Shown here: positions 56,685-64,000 of the stretch, in pieces
Position numbering within the stretch: position 1 is the first letter of the stretch
How the letters are laid out: each line of letters starts with the position of its first letter
Assembly: GCF_000300875.1 (NCBI RefSeq)
Contig: NZ_AMSG01000008.1
Span: forward strand, 62,001 to 126,000
From: Galbibacter marinus
Lineage (GTDB): Bacteria > Bacteroidota > Bacteroidia > Flavobacteriales > Flavobacteriaceae
DNA length: 64,000 bases
Reading direction: 5' to 3'
Translations under genes and position numbers: made by a program
The notes under the pieces: model-generated
Seen by the model: the letters and a program-made list of their open reading frames with translations, nothing else
What the model was told of the DNA's origin: nothing
The model's database searches: none

Positions 56685-56885
56685 TAAAAAATGTATTTTA
56701 CAACTGTTAAGAAAGTGTGATAAAATAGTTAACAATCATTAGAAAAAAAAAGCACATAATCAATAGGCTTTCATTTTTTTTTTCAAGAATTTGTTCACAT
56801 ATTTGTCTAATCTTTATAGGATAGTTGATTTCAGTGTTTCTAATTACTATCAATCCTAATAAACTATTAAAAATATAACTGAATA

Positions 56886-58313
56886 ATGAACGTAACTGCA
56901 GAATCTGTATGGGAAAATTGTCTACACTTCATAAAGGACAACATACAACCCCAAGCTTTTAAAACTTGGTTTGAGCCCATAAAATCTGTAAAGTTAACTG
57001 ATAAGGCGCTAAGTATTCAGGTTCCGAGCAAATTTTTTTATGAATGGCTAGAGGAACACTACGTGAAGTTGTTAAAAGTAGCTCTGACTCGTGAATTAGG
57101 GGAAAATGCCAAATTGGTTTATGTGATCCGTATGGAAAACACTTATGGTAACAAACAGCCATTCACTGAGAGCATACCTAGTTCTAATAGGGCTAATATG
57201 CAACCACAAGAATTGGATGTTCCAGTTAAACATAAAAACCCAGAACTTAAAAACCCTTTTGTAATTCCAGGAATCAGGAATATCAAAATTGAATCACAAT
57301 TAAATCCAAATTACAGTTTCGACAACTTTTTAGAAGGAGACTCCAACCGTCTTGCCCGTTCAGCTGGAATGGCTGTAGCCAACAAGCCAGGTGGAACTTC
57401 TTTTAATCCATTACTTATCTTTGGAGGTGTGGGCCTTGGAAAGACCCACCTTGCACACGCTATAGGTGTAGAAATCAAAGATAAATACCCAGAAAAAACT
57501 GTGTTGTATATCTCAGCGGAGAAATTCACACAACAATATATAGAGTCAGTAAAGAAAAATACACGAAATGACTTTATACATTTTTACCAGCTCATTGATG
57601 TGTTAATTATTGATGACGTTCAGTTTTTCTCAGGAAAATCTGGAACACAAGATGTTTTCTTTCACGTTTTTAATCACCTTCACCAAAACGGTAAGCAAGT
57701 GATTTTAACCTCTGATAAAGCCCCTGTAGATATGCAGGATATTGAGCAGCGTTTACTATCTCGCTTTAAGTGGGGACTTTCGGCAGAGTTACAAAATCCA
57801 GATTACGAAACAAGGGTTTCTATCTTAAAGAATCGTCTCTATAGAGATGGGGTGGAAATGCCTGAAGAGATTATCGATTGTGTAGCTCGCAATATCAAAT
57901 CAAACGTTCGTGAGTTAGAGGGTGCCATTATTTCTCTTATAGCACAATCCTCTTTTAATAAAAAAGAGGTAACTCTTGAACTAGCGAATCAGATTGTTGA
58001 GAAGTTCGTTAAAAACACCAAACGGGAAGTGTCTATTGATTATATTCAAAAAGTGATCTCAGATTATTTCCAGATGGATGTGGAAACCCTGCAGTCTAAA
58101 ACCAGAAAGCGTCACATCGTTCAAGCCAGACAATTAGCCATGTTCTTTGCCAAAAAGTACACCAAAGCTTCTCTTGCAAGTATTGGATCTCAAATAGGCA
58201 AACGAGACCACGCTACGGTACTACATGCTTGTAAAACGGTTGATAACTTAGCAGAAACTGATAAACAATTCAGAAAATACATCGATGATTTAAATCAAAA
58301 ATTCTCTCAATAA
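56886..58313 (+). CDS. dnaA: Chromosomal replication initiator DnaA
   Basis: Binds DnaA boxes at the origin and melts DNA to start replication. The 475-residue protein has the N-terminal domain (about residues 1-85), a linker, the AAA+ domain with Walker A GGVGLGKT at 180-187 and LIIDDVQFFSGK as Walker B, and the C-terminal DNA-binding domain with KRDHATVLHACKTV. Its stop overlaps the next ATG (TAATG). The 201-bp upstream gap has no recognisable cluster of DnaA boxes, so the origin is not claimed to be here. Confidence 0.97.
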   Translation: MNVTAESVWENCLHFIKDNIQPQAFKTWFEPIKSVKLTDKALSIQVPSKFFYEWLEEHYVKLLKVALTRELGENAKLVYVIRMENTYGNKQPFTESIPSSNRANMQPQELDVPVKHKNPELKNPFVIPGIRNIKIESQLNPNYSFDNFLEGDSNRLARSAGMAVANKPGGTSFNPLLIFGGVGLGKTHLAHAIGVEIKDKYPEKTVLYISAEKFTQQYIESVKKNTRNDFIHFYQLIDVLIIDDVQFFSGKSGTQDVFFHVFNHLHQNGKQVILTSDKAPVDMQDIEQRLLSRFKWGLSAELQNPDYETRVSILKNRLYRDGVEMPEEIIDCVARNIKSNVRELEGAIISLIAQSSFNKKEVTLELANQIVEKFVKNTKREVSIDYIQKVISDYFQMDVETLQSKTRKRHIVQARQLAMFFAKKYTKASLASIGSQIGKRDHATVLHACKTVDNLAETDKQFRKYIDDLNQKFSQ

Positions 58314-58771
58314 TGACACGTGTTTTAATGGTTTGTTTGGGAAACATTTGTCGTTCTCCATTAGCCGAAGGTATTTTAAAATCAAAAGTTGATTCAGACA
58401 AGGTAACTGTAGATTCCGCAGGAACAGCTAATTATCACATTGGTAAGGGGCCTGATAAAAGATCTATCGCAACGGCAGCTAGATATAAAATTGATATAAC
58501 CGATCAACGTGCTCGGCAGTTTACCGCGGAGGACTTTGATAAATTCGATTACATATTCGCAATGGATAGATCGAATTACAATGACATCGTTTCTTTGGCC
58601 AAAAACACTTCTGACAAAGCAAAAGTCACACTTATGCTGGAAGTTCTAAACAATCCACAGGCCATTGAAGTTCCAGATCCATATTACGGTGGTGATTCAG
58701 GATTCGAACATGTTTTTCAGCTCTTAGATCAAGCTACTGATTTGGTGGTCAAAAAGATTGAATCACATTAA
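58313..58771 (+). CDS. Low-molecular-weight protein-tyrosine phosphatase
   Basis: A 152-residue phosphatase with CLGNICRS at the N terminus, the CX5R loop with nucleophile Cys8 and Arg14, and DPYYGG with the general-acid Asp near residue 119. Such enzymes dephosphorylate tyrosine on bacterial kinases or other targets. The ATG overlaps the dnaA stop (TAATG), so translation is coupled and the gene is probably expressed with dnaA. A partner BY-kinase is not in the window. Confidence 0.92.
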   Translation: MTRVLMVCLGNICRSPLAEGILKSKVDSDKVTVDSAGTANYHIGKGPDKRSIATAARYKIDITDQRARQFTAEDFDKFDYIFAMDRSNYNDIVSLAKNTSDKAKVTLMLEVLNNPQAIEVPDPYYGGDSGFEHVFQLLDQATDLVVKKIESH

Positions 58772-58804
58772 GATTAACAGATAAGGTCATAAAATTTAAT
58801 CAAT

Positions 58805-59527
58805 ATGTCTTTACCAAACACATTTGGAAAACTATACCTTATTCCTACCACTTTGGGCGAAAACGATCCTATGGAAGTATTACCAATTGCAGTAAAGGAT
58901 TTCATAGATAAAACTAACTACTTTATCGTCGAAAACGAGAAAACGGCAAGACGATTTATTAAAAAAATTAGCCCTTCAAAATCACAACAAGATCTGCGGT
59001 TAGAAACTTTAAACAAACACACTGCCCCTGAGCAACTATCAGACTATTTAAAGCCATGCTTAGAGGGGAATGATGTTGGTGTTATTTCAGAGGCAGGATG
59101 CCCTGGAGTGGCAGATCCAGGAGCAGAAATGGTGGCCCTAGCACATCAAACAGGAATTCAGGTAGTGCCAATGGTTGGACCCTCCTCTATTCTATTAGCT
59201 CTTATGGCAAGTGGAATGAACGGACAGAGCTTCGCTTTTAATGGTTACCTTCCCATTGATAAGACCGACAAAAAGAAAGCATTAAAACAATTGGAAAAGC
59301 GTTCTATTGATCTTGGTCAATCGCAAATCTTTATGGAAACACCGTACCGAAATAACAAACTATTACAGGATTTAACTTCCATATTGCAACCACATACACT
59401 TCTAACTGTTGCTACAGATATTACCTTAGCCCAGGAATTTATCAAAACAAAAACTGTAAAGCAGTGGAGGACTTCGACAGTTGATTTACACAAACGCCCT
59501 ACTATTTTCGTATTACATGCAAGTTAA
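58805..59527 (+). CDS. RsmI-like SAM-dependent methyltransferase
   Basis: A 240-residue tetrapyrrole-methylase-fold protein of the RsmI/YraL group, whose members 2'-O-methylate C1402 of 16S rRNA. GKLYLIPTTLGENDP is the N-terminal motif, and ISEAGCPGVADPGAEMVALA and VVPMVGPSSILLALMASGMN are the conserved blocks. The first motif differs from that of standard RsmI (PTPIGN), suggesting a divergent paralogue, so the rRNA target is not certain. It lies 33 bp after the phosphatase gene and ends the dnaA run. Confidence 0.85.
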   Translation: MSLPNTFGKLYLIPTTLGENDPMEVLPIAVKDFIDKTNYFIVENEKTARRFIKKISPSKSQQDLRLETLNKHTAPEQLSDYLKPCLEGNDVGVISEAGCPGVADPGAEMVALAHQTGIQVVPMVGPSSILLALMASGMNGQSFAFNGYLPIDKTDKKKALKQLEKRSIDLGQSQIFMETPYRNNKLLQDLTSILQPHTLLTVATDITLAQEFIKTKTVKQWRTSTVDLHKRPTIFVLHAS

Positions 59528-59555
59528 GCTTTTACAAAGCCTTAGGAACAAGCAT

Positions 59556-59585
59556 AAAAAAAGCCTTGAAGTGGTCTCCAAGGCT
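59556..59585 (-). terminator. Terminator between the RsmI-like and lysozyme-fold genes
   Basis: AGCCTTG at 59562-59568 pairs with CAAGGCT at 59579-59585 around ten bases. On the minus strand a run of six T (59561-59556) follows, fitting termination of the lysozyme-fold gene. Plus-strand readers meet only a delayed TTTT. Confidence 0.65.
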
Positions 59586-59612
59586 CTATAGTTTTAATTG
59601 TAGTGTGCTGCT

Positions 59613-60263
59613 TTATATCTTAGCTGCTTTTTCAGCTTTGATATGAGTGACATCGTATCCTGCAAATTTTTTCATATAATATCGTATAGAGGCACCATTT
59701 GCATCCTCGAACCCACTTGCGCCATGGGTACGTAAGTAGCGCTTCACATTCCCAGGGCCAGCAAGGTGAGCTGCTGCTAAAATCCCAGACTCAGTAACCT
59801 CAACGCCGTTGAAAACACGACCAACATACCATTTAATACCTCTTCTTAAAACCCATTTATTTCGTTCAAGATTGGTGATAAAAGCACGTTCTTGAAGCTC
59901 AGGATCATTTAAAAAATCAACATTAGAATGAATCCCTATGGTTCTCAAGGTAGAAGTACCGAATTGATATTTCCCCATATAACCAAACTGGTTTACAGTA
60001 AAATAATCTCCTCTGGATTCTTTAAAGGCCAAGGCCTCTTTAAATCCGTTAAAAGATTTTCCTAAAAATGGAGGTTGTTCGAATTCTTTAATGATTGGGT
60101 CCTCTTCCATACTTACCGTGTAGGCTAGTAACCCCGATACCCTATTTGCATCATGTAGAGTGACTTCTCGTTCTTGAATTGCAGAAAAGCCGAAACTAAG
60201 TATAAGTGTCAAAACTAAAACAGCTACTAAAACATTGAATTTTAATACTTGTTTTTTATTCAT
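59613..60263 (-). CDS. Membrane-anchored lysozyme/transglycosylase-like protein
   Basis: A 216-residue protein with an N-terminal hydrophobic helix (about residues 9-28) as signal anchor and a periplasmic lysozyme-like fold. KESRGDYFTVNQFGYMGKYQ contains the predicted catalytic Glu82 in the ES(R/N)G pattern of SLT-type transglycosylases, and ILAAAHLAGPGNVKRYL is the matching C-terminal helix. No LysM or other cell-wall binding domain is seen. Cleavage of peptidoglycan is inferred from the fold. mltG lies 119 bp upstream on the same strand. Confidence 0.82.
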   Translation of the reverse strand: MNKKQVLKFNVLVAVLVLTLILSFGFSAIQEREVTLHDANRVSGLLAYTVSMEEDPIIKEFEQPPFLGKSFNGFKEALAFKESRGDYFTVNQFGYMGKYQFGTSTLRTIGIHSNVDFLNDPELQERAFITNLERNKWVLRRGIKWYVGRVFNGVEVTESGILAAAHLAGPGNVKRYLRTHGASGFEDANGASIRYYMKKFAGYDVTHIKAEKAAKI

Positions 60264-60321
60264 TACAAATAATTTCTTTAAGACTTACATCAGCTAAAGT
60301 GATTGCTTAAAATTGAGCGTG

Positions 60322-60329
60322 CAAATATA
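60322..60329 (-). promoter_or_regulatory. -7 promoter element of the lysozyme-fold gene
   Basis: On the minus strand this reads TATATTTG within CGTATATTTG, an exact TAnnTTTG match, 58 bp before the ATG at 60263. It shows that this gene need not depend on mltG read-through. Confidence 0.5.
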
Positions 60330-60382
60330 CGGTTTTTTTAATAAACAGAAAATCAATACGTTAAAACTATCTTAATTTAAAA

Positions 60383-61426
60383 TTACCGCCTGATACCTGT
60401 TGAATTGATCCATTTAACATATGCTTGTTTGTTGCGATTATGCTGAGCAAGGGTTTTGGCAAATTTGTGATACCCGAAATTTTCAACGTCCGCAACAAAA
60501 TAAAGATAATCATTTTTTTCATAGTTTAACACAGCATCCACAGCTGAGATATCTGGCATTGCAATCGGTCCCGGAGGTACTCCAGCGTATTTATAGGTGT
60601 TAAATGGAGAATCTAATTCTAGATCTTTGTATAAAACTCTTTTAATAATTGTGTCGAAATTTCCTGATTCTTTTTTAATGGCATAGATCACAGTGGGATC
60701 TGCTTGCAAAAGCATGTTTTTCTTTAAGCGATTCATATAAACCCCAGCTACACGTGGGCGTTCATCTACCTTAGCTGTCTCCTTATGAACTATGGAAGCT
60801 AATGAAACCACCTCCAAAGGAGTAAGTCCAATTTTCTCAGCCTTAGTAAGCCTTTCTTGGTTCCAAAAACGCTCATACTCTTTAAACATGCGATCTCTAA
60901 ACTCTTCTGCCGAGGTATCCCAAAAAAACTCATAACTATTAGGAACATACATTGCCAGGGCTGTATCAGGATTAAGGCCTATTTGTTTGAGAAATTCAGT
61001 ATCTTCAAATTCCTTTAGCAAGGAAAGACTATCTGCTTCGATTTGAGTTGAAACCCTACCAGCTAGGCGCTCAAGGGTTTCTTGATTGTTAAAAGAAAGT
61101 TGAACAGGAATATTTCTACTTCTGAGACTATTAATTATATCATTATTATTCATCCCTTTCTCAATAGCGTACTTGCCTGATCGTACATTAGTCACATAAG
61201 ATTTACGCTTTGCAACAGCCAAAAAGGTGTTATTATTTTTCAAAAGTGGATCCAGTTGATCCATTACCGCATTAAAATCGTCGTTTGAGCGTATATATAT
61301 ATAGGCTTTTTCATTCTCAAAAGCTGTATTAGGGACAAAGACTGCATTATATACAAAATAAGCAAAAGCCATCCCCGCGATAGCTCCTATTATAACAACT
61401 GCAATAAGTATTTTTCGTATGTACAT
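60383..61426 (-). CDS. mltG: Endolytic murein transglycosylase MltG
   Basis: Cleaves nascent glycan strands in the inner membrane and sets their length. The 347-residue protein has one N-terminal membrane helix (about residues 5-27), a LysM-like region, and the YceG-type domain with SLASIVHKETAKVDERP, where Glu216 is the predicted catalytic residue, then VAGVYMNRLKKNMLLQADPT. Its ATG overlaps the stop of the upstream GNAT gene (TAATG), so translation is coupled. Confidence 0.94.
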   Translation of the reverse strand: MYIRKILIAVVIIGAIAGMAFAYFVYNAVFVPNTAFENEKAYIYIRSNDDFNAVMDQLDPLLKNNNTFLAVAKRKSYVTNVRSGKYAIEKGMNNNDIINSLRSRNIPVQLSFNNQETLERLAGRVSTQIEADSLSLLKEFEDTEFLKQIGLNPDTALAMYVPNSYEFFWDTSAEEFRDRMFKEYERFWNQERLTKAEKIGLTPLEVVSLASIVHKETAKVDERPRVAGVYMNRLKKNMLLQADPTVIYAIKKESGNFDTIIKRVLYKDLELDSPFNTYKYAGVPPGPIAMPDISAVDAVLNYEKNDYLYFVADVENFGYHKFAKTLAQHNRNKQAYVKWINSTGIRR

Positions 61427-61950
61427 TAGTGATTGATCTTTTGATACAAAATTTCGTTTTGATATTTCCCTGCGGCGTAGTGCCAGTCTTTCTTAACTCC
61501 TATTCTCTCAAAACCTAAATTAGAGAACAGGTGAATGCTTGGCTTATTTTCCTGAGAAATATTGGCGTAGAGTTGATGTAAGTTTAAATGATTAAAGACG
61601 TATTCTATTAGTAAGGATAAAGCTTCTTTCCCTATACCTCTGTTTCTATTTGCTTCTTCTAAAACAATAATTCCTACCCCAGCTCTTCGGTGCTTAGGAT
61701 TGAAATCAAACAAGTCAATAAGCCCCATAAGGTTGTTGTTGTAGTCAGATATAGCCAACCTTAGTTGTTTGGCTTCATAAATATCCTTGTGACTGTTTGC
61801 TAAATACTGTTTTAAAATGTATTTTGAATACGGTGCTAAAGTTTCACTGACCTCCCAAACCTTTTCATCATTCTCTAAGGCAAAAAGAAAATCAAGATCC
61901 TCTGGTTCTAGAGCTCTTAAAAAGATATTTTTTCCTGATAAACTTATCAT
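61426..61950 (-). CDS. RimJ/RimL-type GNAT N-acetyltransferase
   Basis: A 174-residue acetyltransferase with NRNRGIGKEALSLLIEYVF as the acetyl-CoA loop and FSNLGFERIGVKKDWHYAAG near the C terminus, the pattern of ribosomal-protein or amino-sugar acetyltransferases (RimJ, SpeG-like). It overlaps dapF by one base at its start and mltG by one base at its end, both as TAATG, so the three are translationally coupled. The target is unknown; a role in cell-wall precursor chemistry is only suggested by the neighbours. Confidence 0.87.
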   Translation of the reverse strand: MISLSGKNIFLRALEPEDLDFLFALENDEKVWEVSETLAPYSKYILKQYLANSHKDIYEAKQLRLAISDYNNNLMGLIDLFDFNPKHRRAGVGIIVLEEANRNRGIGKEALSLLIEYVFNHLNLHQLYANISQENKPSIHLFSNLGFERIGVKKDWHYAAGKYQNEILYQKINH

Positions 61951-62726
61951 TATACTGTAATTGTTCCTTTAAAAACCTGGGTAGCGGGGCCTACTAAAAA
62001 AATAGAGTGATATCCTGAGTCAGCTTTGATAAAAGAAACTTTTAAATCGCCTCCTGGCGTTTTTAATTGTATTTCTTGGGAAGTTGCTAATCCTTTTTCA
62101 TGCATTGCTAGTGCCACCGCTGTAACACCCGTTCCACAGGAAAGCGTCTCATCCTCTACTCCTCTTTCATAAGTCCTTACCATAAAGGAATTCTCGTCCA
62201 TTGGCTGTACGAAGTTGATATTACTTCCAGAATTACCGTATTTTCCATACCTAAGTTTAGCCCCTTCCACTTTTACATCAAAGTCTTTAAGACCATTTAC
62301 AATCTGAACATGATGAGGAGAACCGGTATTTAAAAAACTATGTGTGCCAAAATTATCAATTTTCTCCACATCTGTCATGGCAAGACTCACTATGGAGCCC
62401 TCAATTTTTGCTTGGTGAAGACCGTCTACAGCACTAAAGGTACAGTTTTCATGAATTACCCCTAAGAAATTAGCAAATGCCACCAAACAACGTCCTCCGT
62501 TTCCACACATTGAACTAGGGTTTCCATCAGAATTATAGTAAACCATTTCGAAATCTACTTCTTTCGCATTTTCAAGTAAAATGAGGCCATCGGCTCCAAT
62601 TCCAAATTTACGATCACATAGGAACCGAACAAGATCAACATTGTCTTTTGGAAAATCGCCTCGGCGATTATCAATCATGATAAAGTCATTTCCTGTCCCT
62701 TGATATTTATAAAAGTTAACCTCCAT
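61950..62726 (-). CDS. dapF: Diaminopimelate epimerase
   Basis: Interconverts LL- and meso-diaminopimelate for lysine and peptidoglycan. The 258-residue form starting at ATG 62726 has the usual N terminus MEVNFYKYQGTGNDFI, with catalytic Cys74 in CGNGGRC and Cys197 in SCGTGVTA. In-frame ATG codons at 62735 and 62810 would add up to 28 residues not typical of the family. Its TAATG overlap with the GNAT gene makes an operon with mltG. dapA lies at 47793-48677 in another unit. Confidence 0.95.
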   Translation of the reverse strand: MEVNFYKYQGTGNDFIMIDNRRGDFPKDNVDLVRFLCDRKFGIGADGLILLENAKEVDFEMVYYNSDGNPSSMCGNGGRCLVAFANFLGVIHENCTFSAVDGLHQAKIEGSIVSLAMTDVEKIDNFGTHSFLNTGSPHHVQIVNGLKDFDVKVEGAKLRYGKYGNSGSNINFVQPMDENSFMVRTYERGVEDETLSCGTGVTAVALAMHEKGLATSQEIQLKTPGGDLKVSFIKADSGYHSIFLVGPATQVFKGTITV

Positions 62727-62826
62727 ATCGTCCATATAATTCGTTCTTGTTGGAAGAGCAAATATTACATTTCTCCCTAGACCTTTAAAGCAATTGTTAA
62801 ATTTTAACAAAGTTCTAACTGAAAAA

Positions 62827-62834
62827 CAAATATA
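62827..62834 (-). promoter_or_regulatory. -7 promoter element of the dapF-GNAT-mltG unit
   Basis: On the minus strand this reads TATATTTG within CGTATATTTG. It would start transcription near 62821, about 95 bp before the chosen dapF start and about 11 bp before the in-frame ATG at 62810. Confidence 0.45.
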
Positions 62835-62859
62835 CGCTTTTAAGCCTGTTATAAGTAGT

Positions 62860-62885
62860 GTTAAAGTGCGTTAAAGTTATTTTTG
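62860..62885 (+). promoter_or_regulatory. Promoter of the DegP-like gene with tandem repeats
   Basis: TATTTTTG at 62878-62885 matches TAnnTTTG, 54 bp before the ATG at 62940. Just upstream, GTTAAAGTGC (62860-62869) and GTTAAAGTTA (62870-62879) form a direct repeat with a 10-bp period, one helical turn, covering the -33 region. This layout suits an activator of the response-regulator type. Confidence 0.45.
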
Positions 62886-62939
62886 AAGTTTTTATATAAA
62901 CTAATTTTAAATGTTAAATTTAATCATGTATCAATCGTA

Positions 62940-64000
62940 ATGAAAAACTTTTTTACACTTTTATTTGTATCTGTTTTAGGTGGAGCACTTACTTTAGGTA
63001 TCTATAAAGTTGCTTTTGAAAATGAAACCTTCCCATTAGAAAACCAAAGTAATCAGCCTAAATTTGTTACCGCCAACTACACTCCGTCATCCCCTAACAA
63101 CATTGATGATGTAAGTTTTATTGAAGCGGCAAACAAAACGGTTCACGCCGTAGTACACGTTAAAAACTTGACATTAAGTCAAGGTCCAAGTTCACTTTTT
63201 GATTTCTTTTATGGAAATAGCAGACAACCTCGTGCTCAAGTGGGAACTGGTTCAGGGGTAATTATATCTCCAGACGGATATATTGTAACCAACAATCACG
63301 TTATTGAAAATTCCACAAAACTTCAGGTGACCTTAAATAATAACAAATCCTATACGGCACAACTAATAGGAACAGACCCTGAAACGGATATCGCGCTACT
63401 TAAAATAGACGCAGCAGAAGATTTACCTTATTTAGCCTTCGGCGATTCAGACCAAATCCAACTTGGAGAATGGGTATTAGCCGTTGGAAATCCTTTTAAC
63501 CTAACCTCTACCGTTACAGCTGGGATTATTAGTGCCAAAGCTCGTGACTTAAATAGTCGTGATAACAATATTCAATCCTTTATCCAAACCGATGCAGCTG
63601 TGAACCCTGGAAACAGTGGAGGTGCTTTAGTGAACACTCGTGGAGATTTAATAGGTATTAATACCGCTATTACTTCCCAAACTGGTTCATATATTGGATA
63701 TTCCTTCGCAGTACCAAGTAATATTGCAAAAAAGGTGGTAGATGACATAATGGAATTTGGAAATGTTCAGATGGGCAGCCTTGGTGTTAGAATACAAGAT
63801 TTAAGCACTGGTCAAGGTCTTGCTAGCGGTATAGAAGAATCTGAAGGCTTGTTAGTCGGTGAGGTTTTTAAAAAGTCTGGCGCTGCAAAGGCAGGAGTTA
63901 AACCAGGCGATATTATTGTAAAAATCGACCACATTAAAATCAGGAAATTTTCTGATTTGGTAGGCTATTTACGTAGTAAAAGACCAAACGATAAAGTTCA
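62940..64000 (+). CDS. DegP/HtrA-type periplasmic serine protease (3' end beyond window)
   Basis: Trypsin-like protease and chaperone of the HtrA family acting on misfolded envelope proteins. The frame opens at ATG 62940 and is still open at the window end (about 353 residues visible). An N-terminal hydrophobic segment (about residues 4-24) is a signal or anchor. The catalytic triad is complete: His120 in VTNNHVIE, Asp150 in PETDIALLKID and Ser226 in NPGNSGGAL. A PDZ domain begins near residue 280 (GSLGVRIQDLS, AGVKPGDIIVKID). A second PDZ domain may follow outside the window, so DegP versus DegQ/DegS cannot be settled. Confidence 0.93.
   Translation, partial: MKNFFTLLFVSVLGGALTLGIYKVAFENETFPLENQSNQPKFVTANYTPSSPNNIDDVSFIEAANKTVHAVVHVKNLTLSQGPSSLFDFFYGNSRQPRAQVGTGSGVIISPDGYIVTNNHVIENSTKLQVTLNNNKSYTAQLIGTDPETDIALLKIDAAEDLPYLAFGDSDQIQLGEWVLAVGNPFNLTSTVTAGIISAKARDLNSRDNNIQSFIQTDAAVNPGNSGGALVNTRGDLIGINTAITSQTGSYIGYSFAVPSNIAKKVVDDIMEFGNVQMGSLGVRIQDLSTGQGLASGIEESEGLLVGEVFKKSGAAKAGVKPGDIIVKIDHIKIRKFSDLVGYLRSKRPNDKV

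Noticed and set aside
56685-56885. Replication origin next to dnaA
   Set aside because: No TTATCCACA-type boxes on either strand beyond a weak TTGTTCACA, and no repeated array; only AT-rich sequence and a T-run.
62727-62810. Longer dapF form starting at ATG 62810
   Set aside because: The extra 28 residues do not resemble dapF N termini; the -7 element position keeps this slightly open, but the shorter form matches the family.

Overview
The window is an AT-rich stretch of a Bacteroidota chromosome, most likely from a Flavobacteriaceae member of the kind that degrades algal or plant polysaccharides. The evidence is a SusC/SusD pair with pectin-type enzymes, the lineage-typical families DUF4861, DUF4835 and DUF6913, the bamD-rpoZ-coaBC-recN gene order, and repeated TAnnTTTG -7 promoter elements, which are typical of this phylum. 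No rRNA, tRNA, CRISPR array, insertion sequence or prophage was seen.

Bases 1-19089 form a pectin/galacturonate utilisation locus. A plus-strand operon (uxaC end, kdgK, eda, a three-gene TRAP transporter, uxaB, uxaA) imports uronates and converts them to pyruvate and glyceraldehyde-3-phosphate. A minus-strand LacI-type regulator follows a small DinB-like gene. Divergent from the regulator runs a second operon: susC, susD, a DUF4861 lipoprotein, a GH105 unsaturated-uronyl hydrolase, a CE8 pectin methylesterase and a CE12 acetylesterase. The susC promoter has a palindrome centred on ATCGAT just behind its -7 element, and a similar palindrome lies nearer the regulator gene. No endo-acting pectin lyase or GH28 is visible, so depolymerases must lie elsewhere.

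Bases 19125-31027 carry housekeeping and stress genes: a TPR protein behind gyrA, clpC, a RimB-RimK-like fusion, a small STAS-like protein, hutH and nnr. Bases 31028-36143 hold the threonine operon thrA(fused)-thrB-thrC, preceded by a candidate Ile/Thr-rich leader peptide that no six-frame scan with a length cut-off would list. Bases 36167-39306 hold a Gfo/Idh/MocA oxidoreductase, gcvT and an SDR-type reductase.

Bases 39336-47623 are one long minus-strand cluster (bamD, rpoZ, coaBC, DUF4835, recN, tilS, dsbD). It is followed by dapA with a DUF6913 gene, a 5'-nucleotidase split into two genes, ligA, prmC with a GNAT gene, ribD, a YigZ-family gene, a YbgC-type thioesterase, dnaA with a tyrosine phosphatase, and an RsmI-like methyltransferase. 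After these come a lysozyme-fold protein, mltG, a second GNAT gene, dapF, and the start of a DegP/HtrA-type protease that runs off the window.

The points most worth a second look are the thr leader, the promoter/operator of the pectin locus, a perfect 12-bp inverted repeat between susD and the DUF4861 gene, the split nucleotidase, the RimB-RimK fusion, and 10-bp tandem repeats in front of the degP-like gene. Nothing here is clearly a wholly new system.
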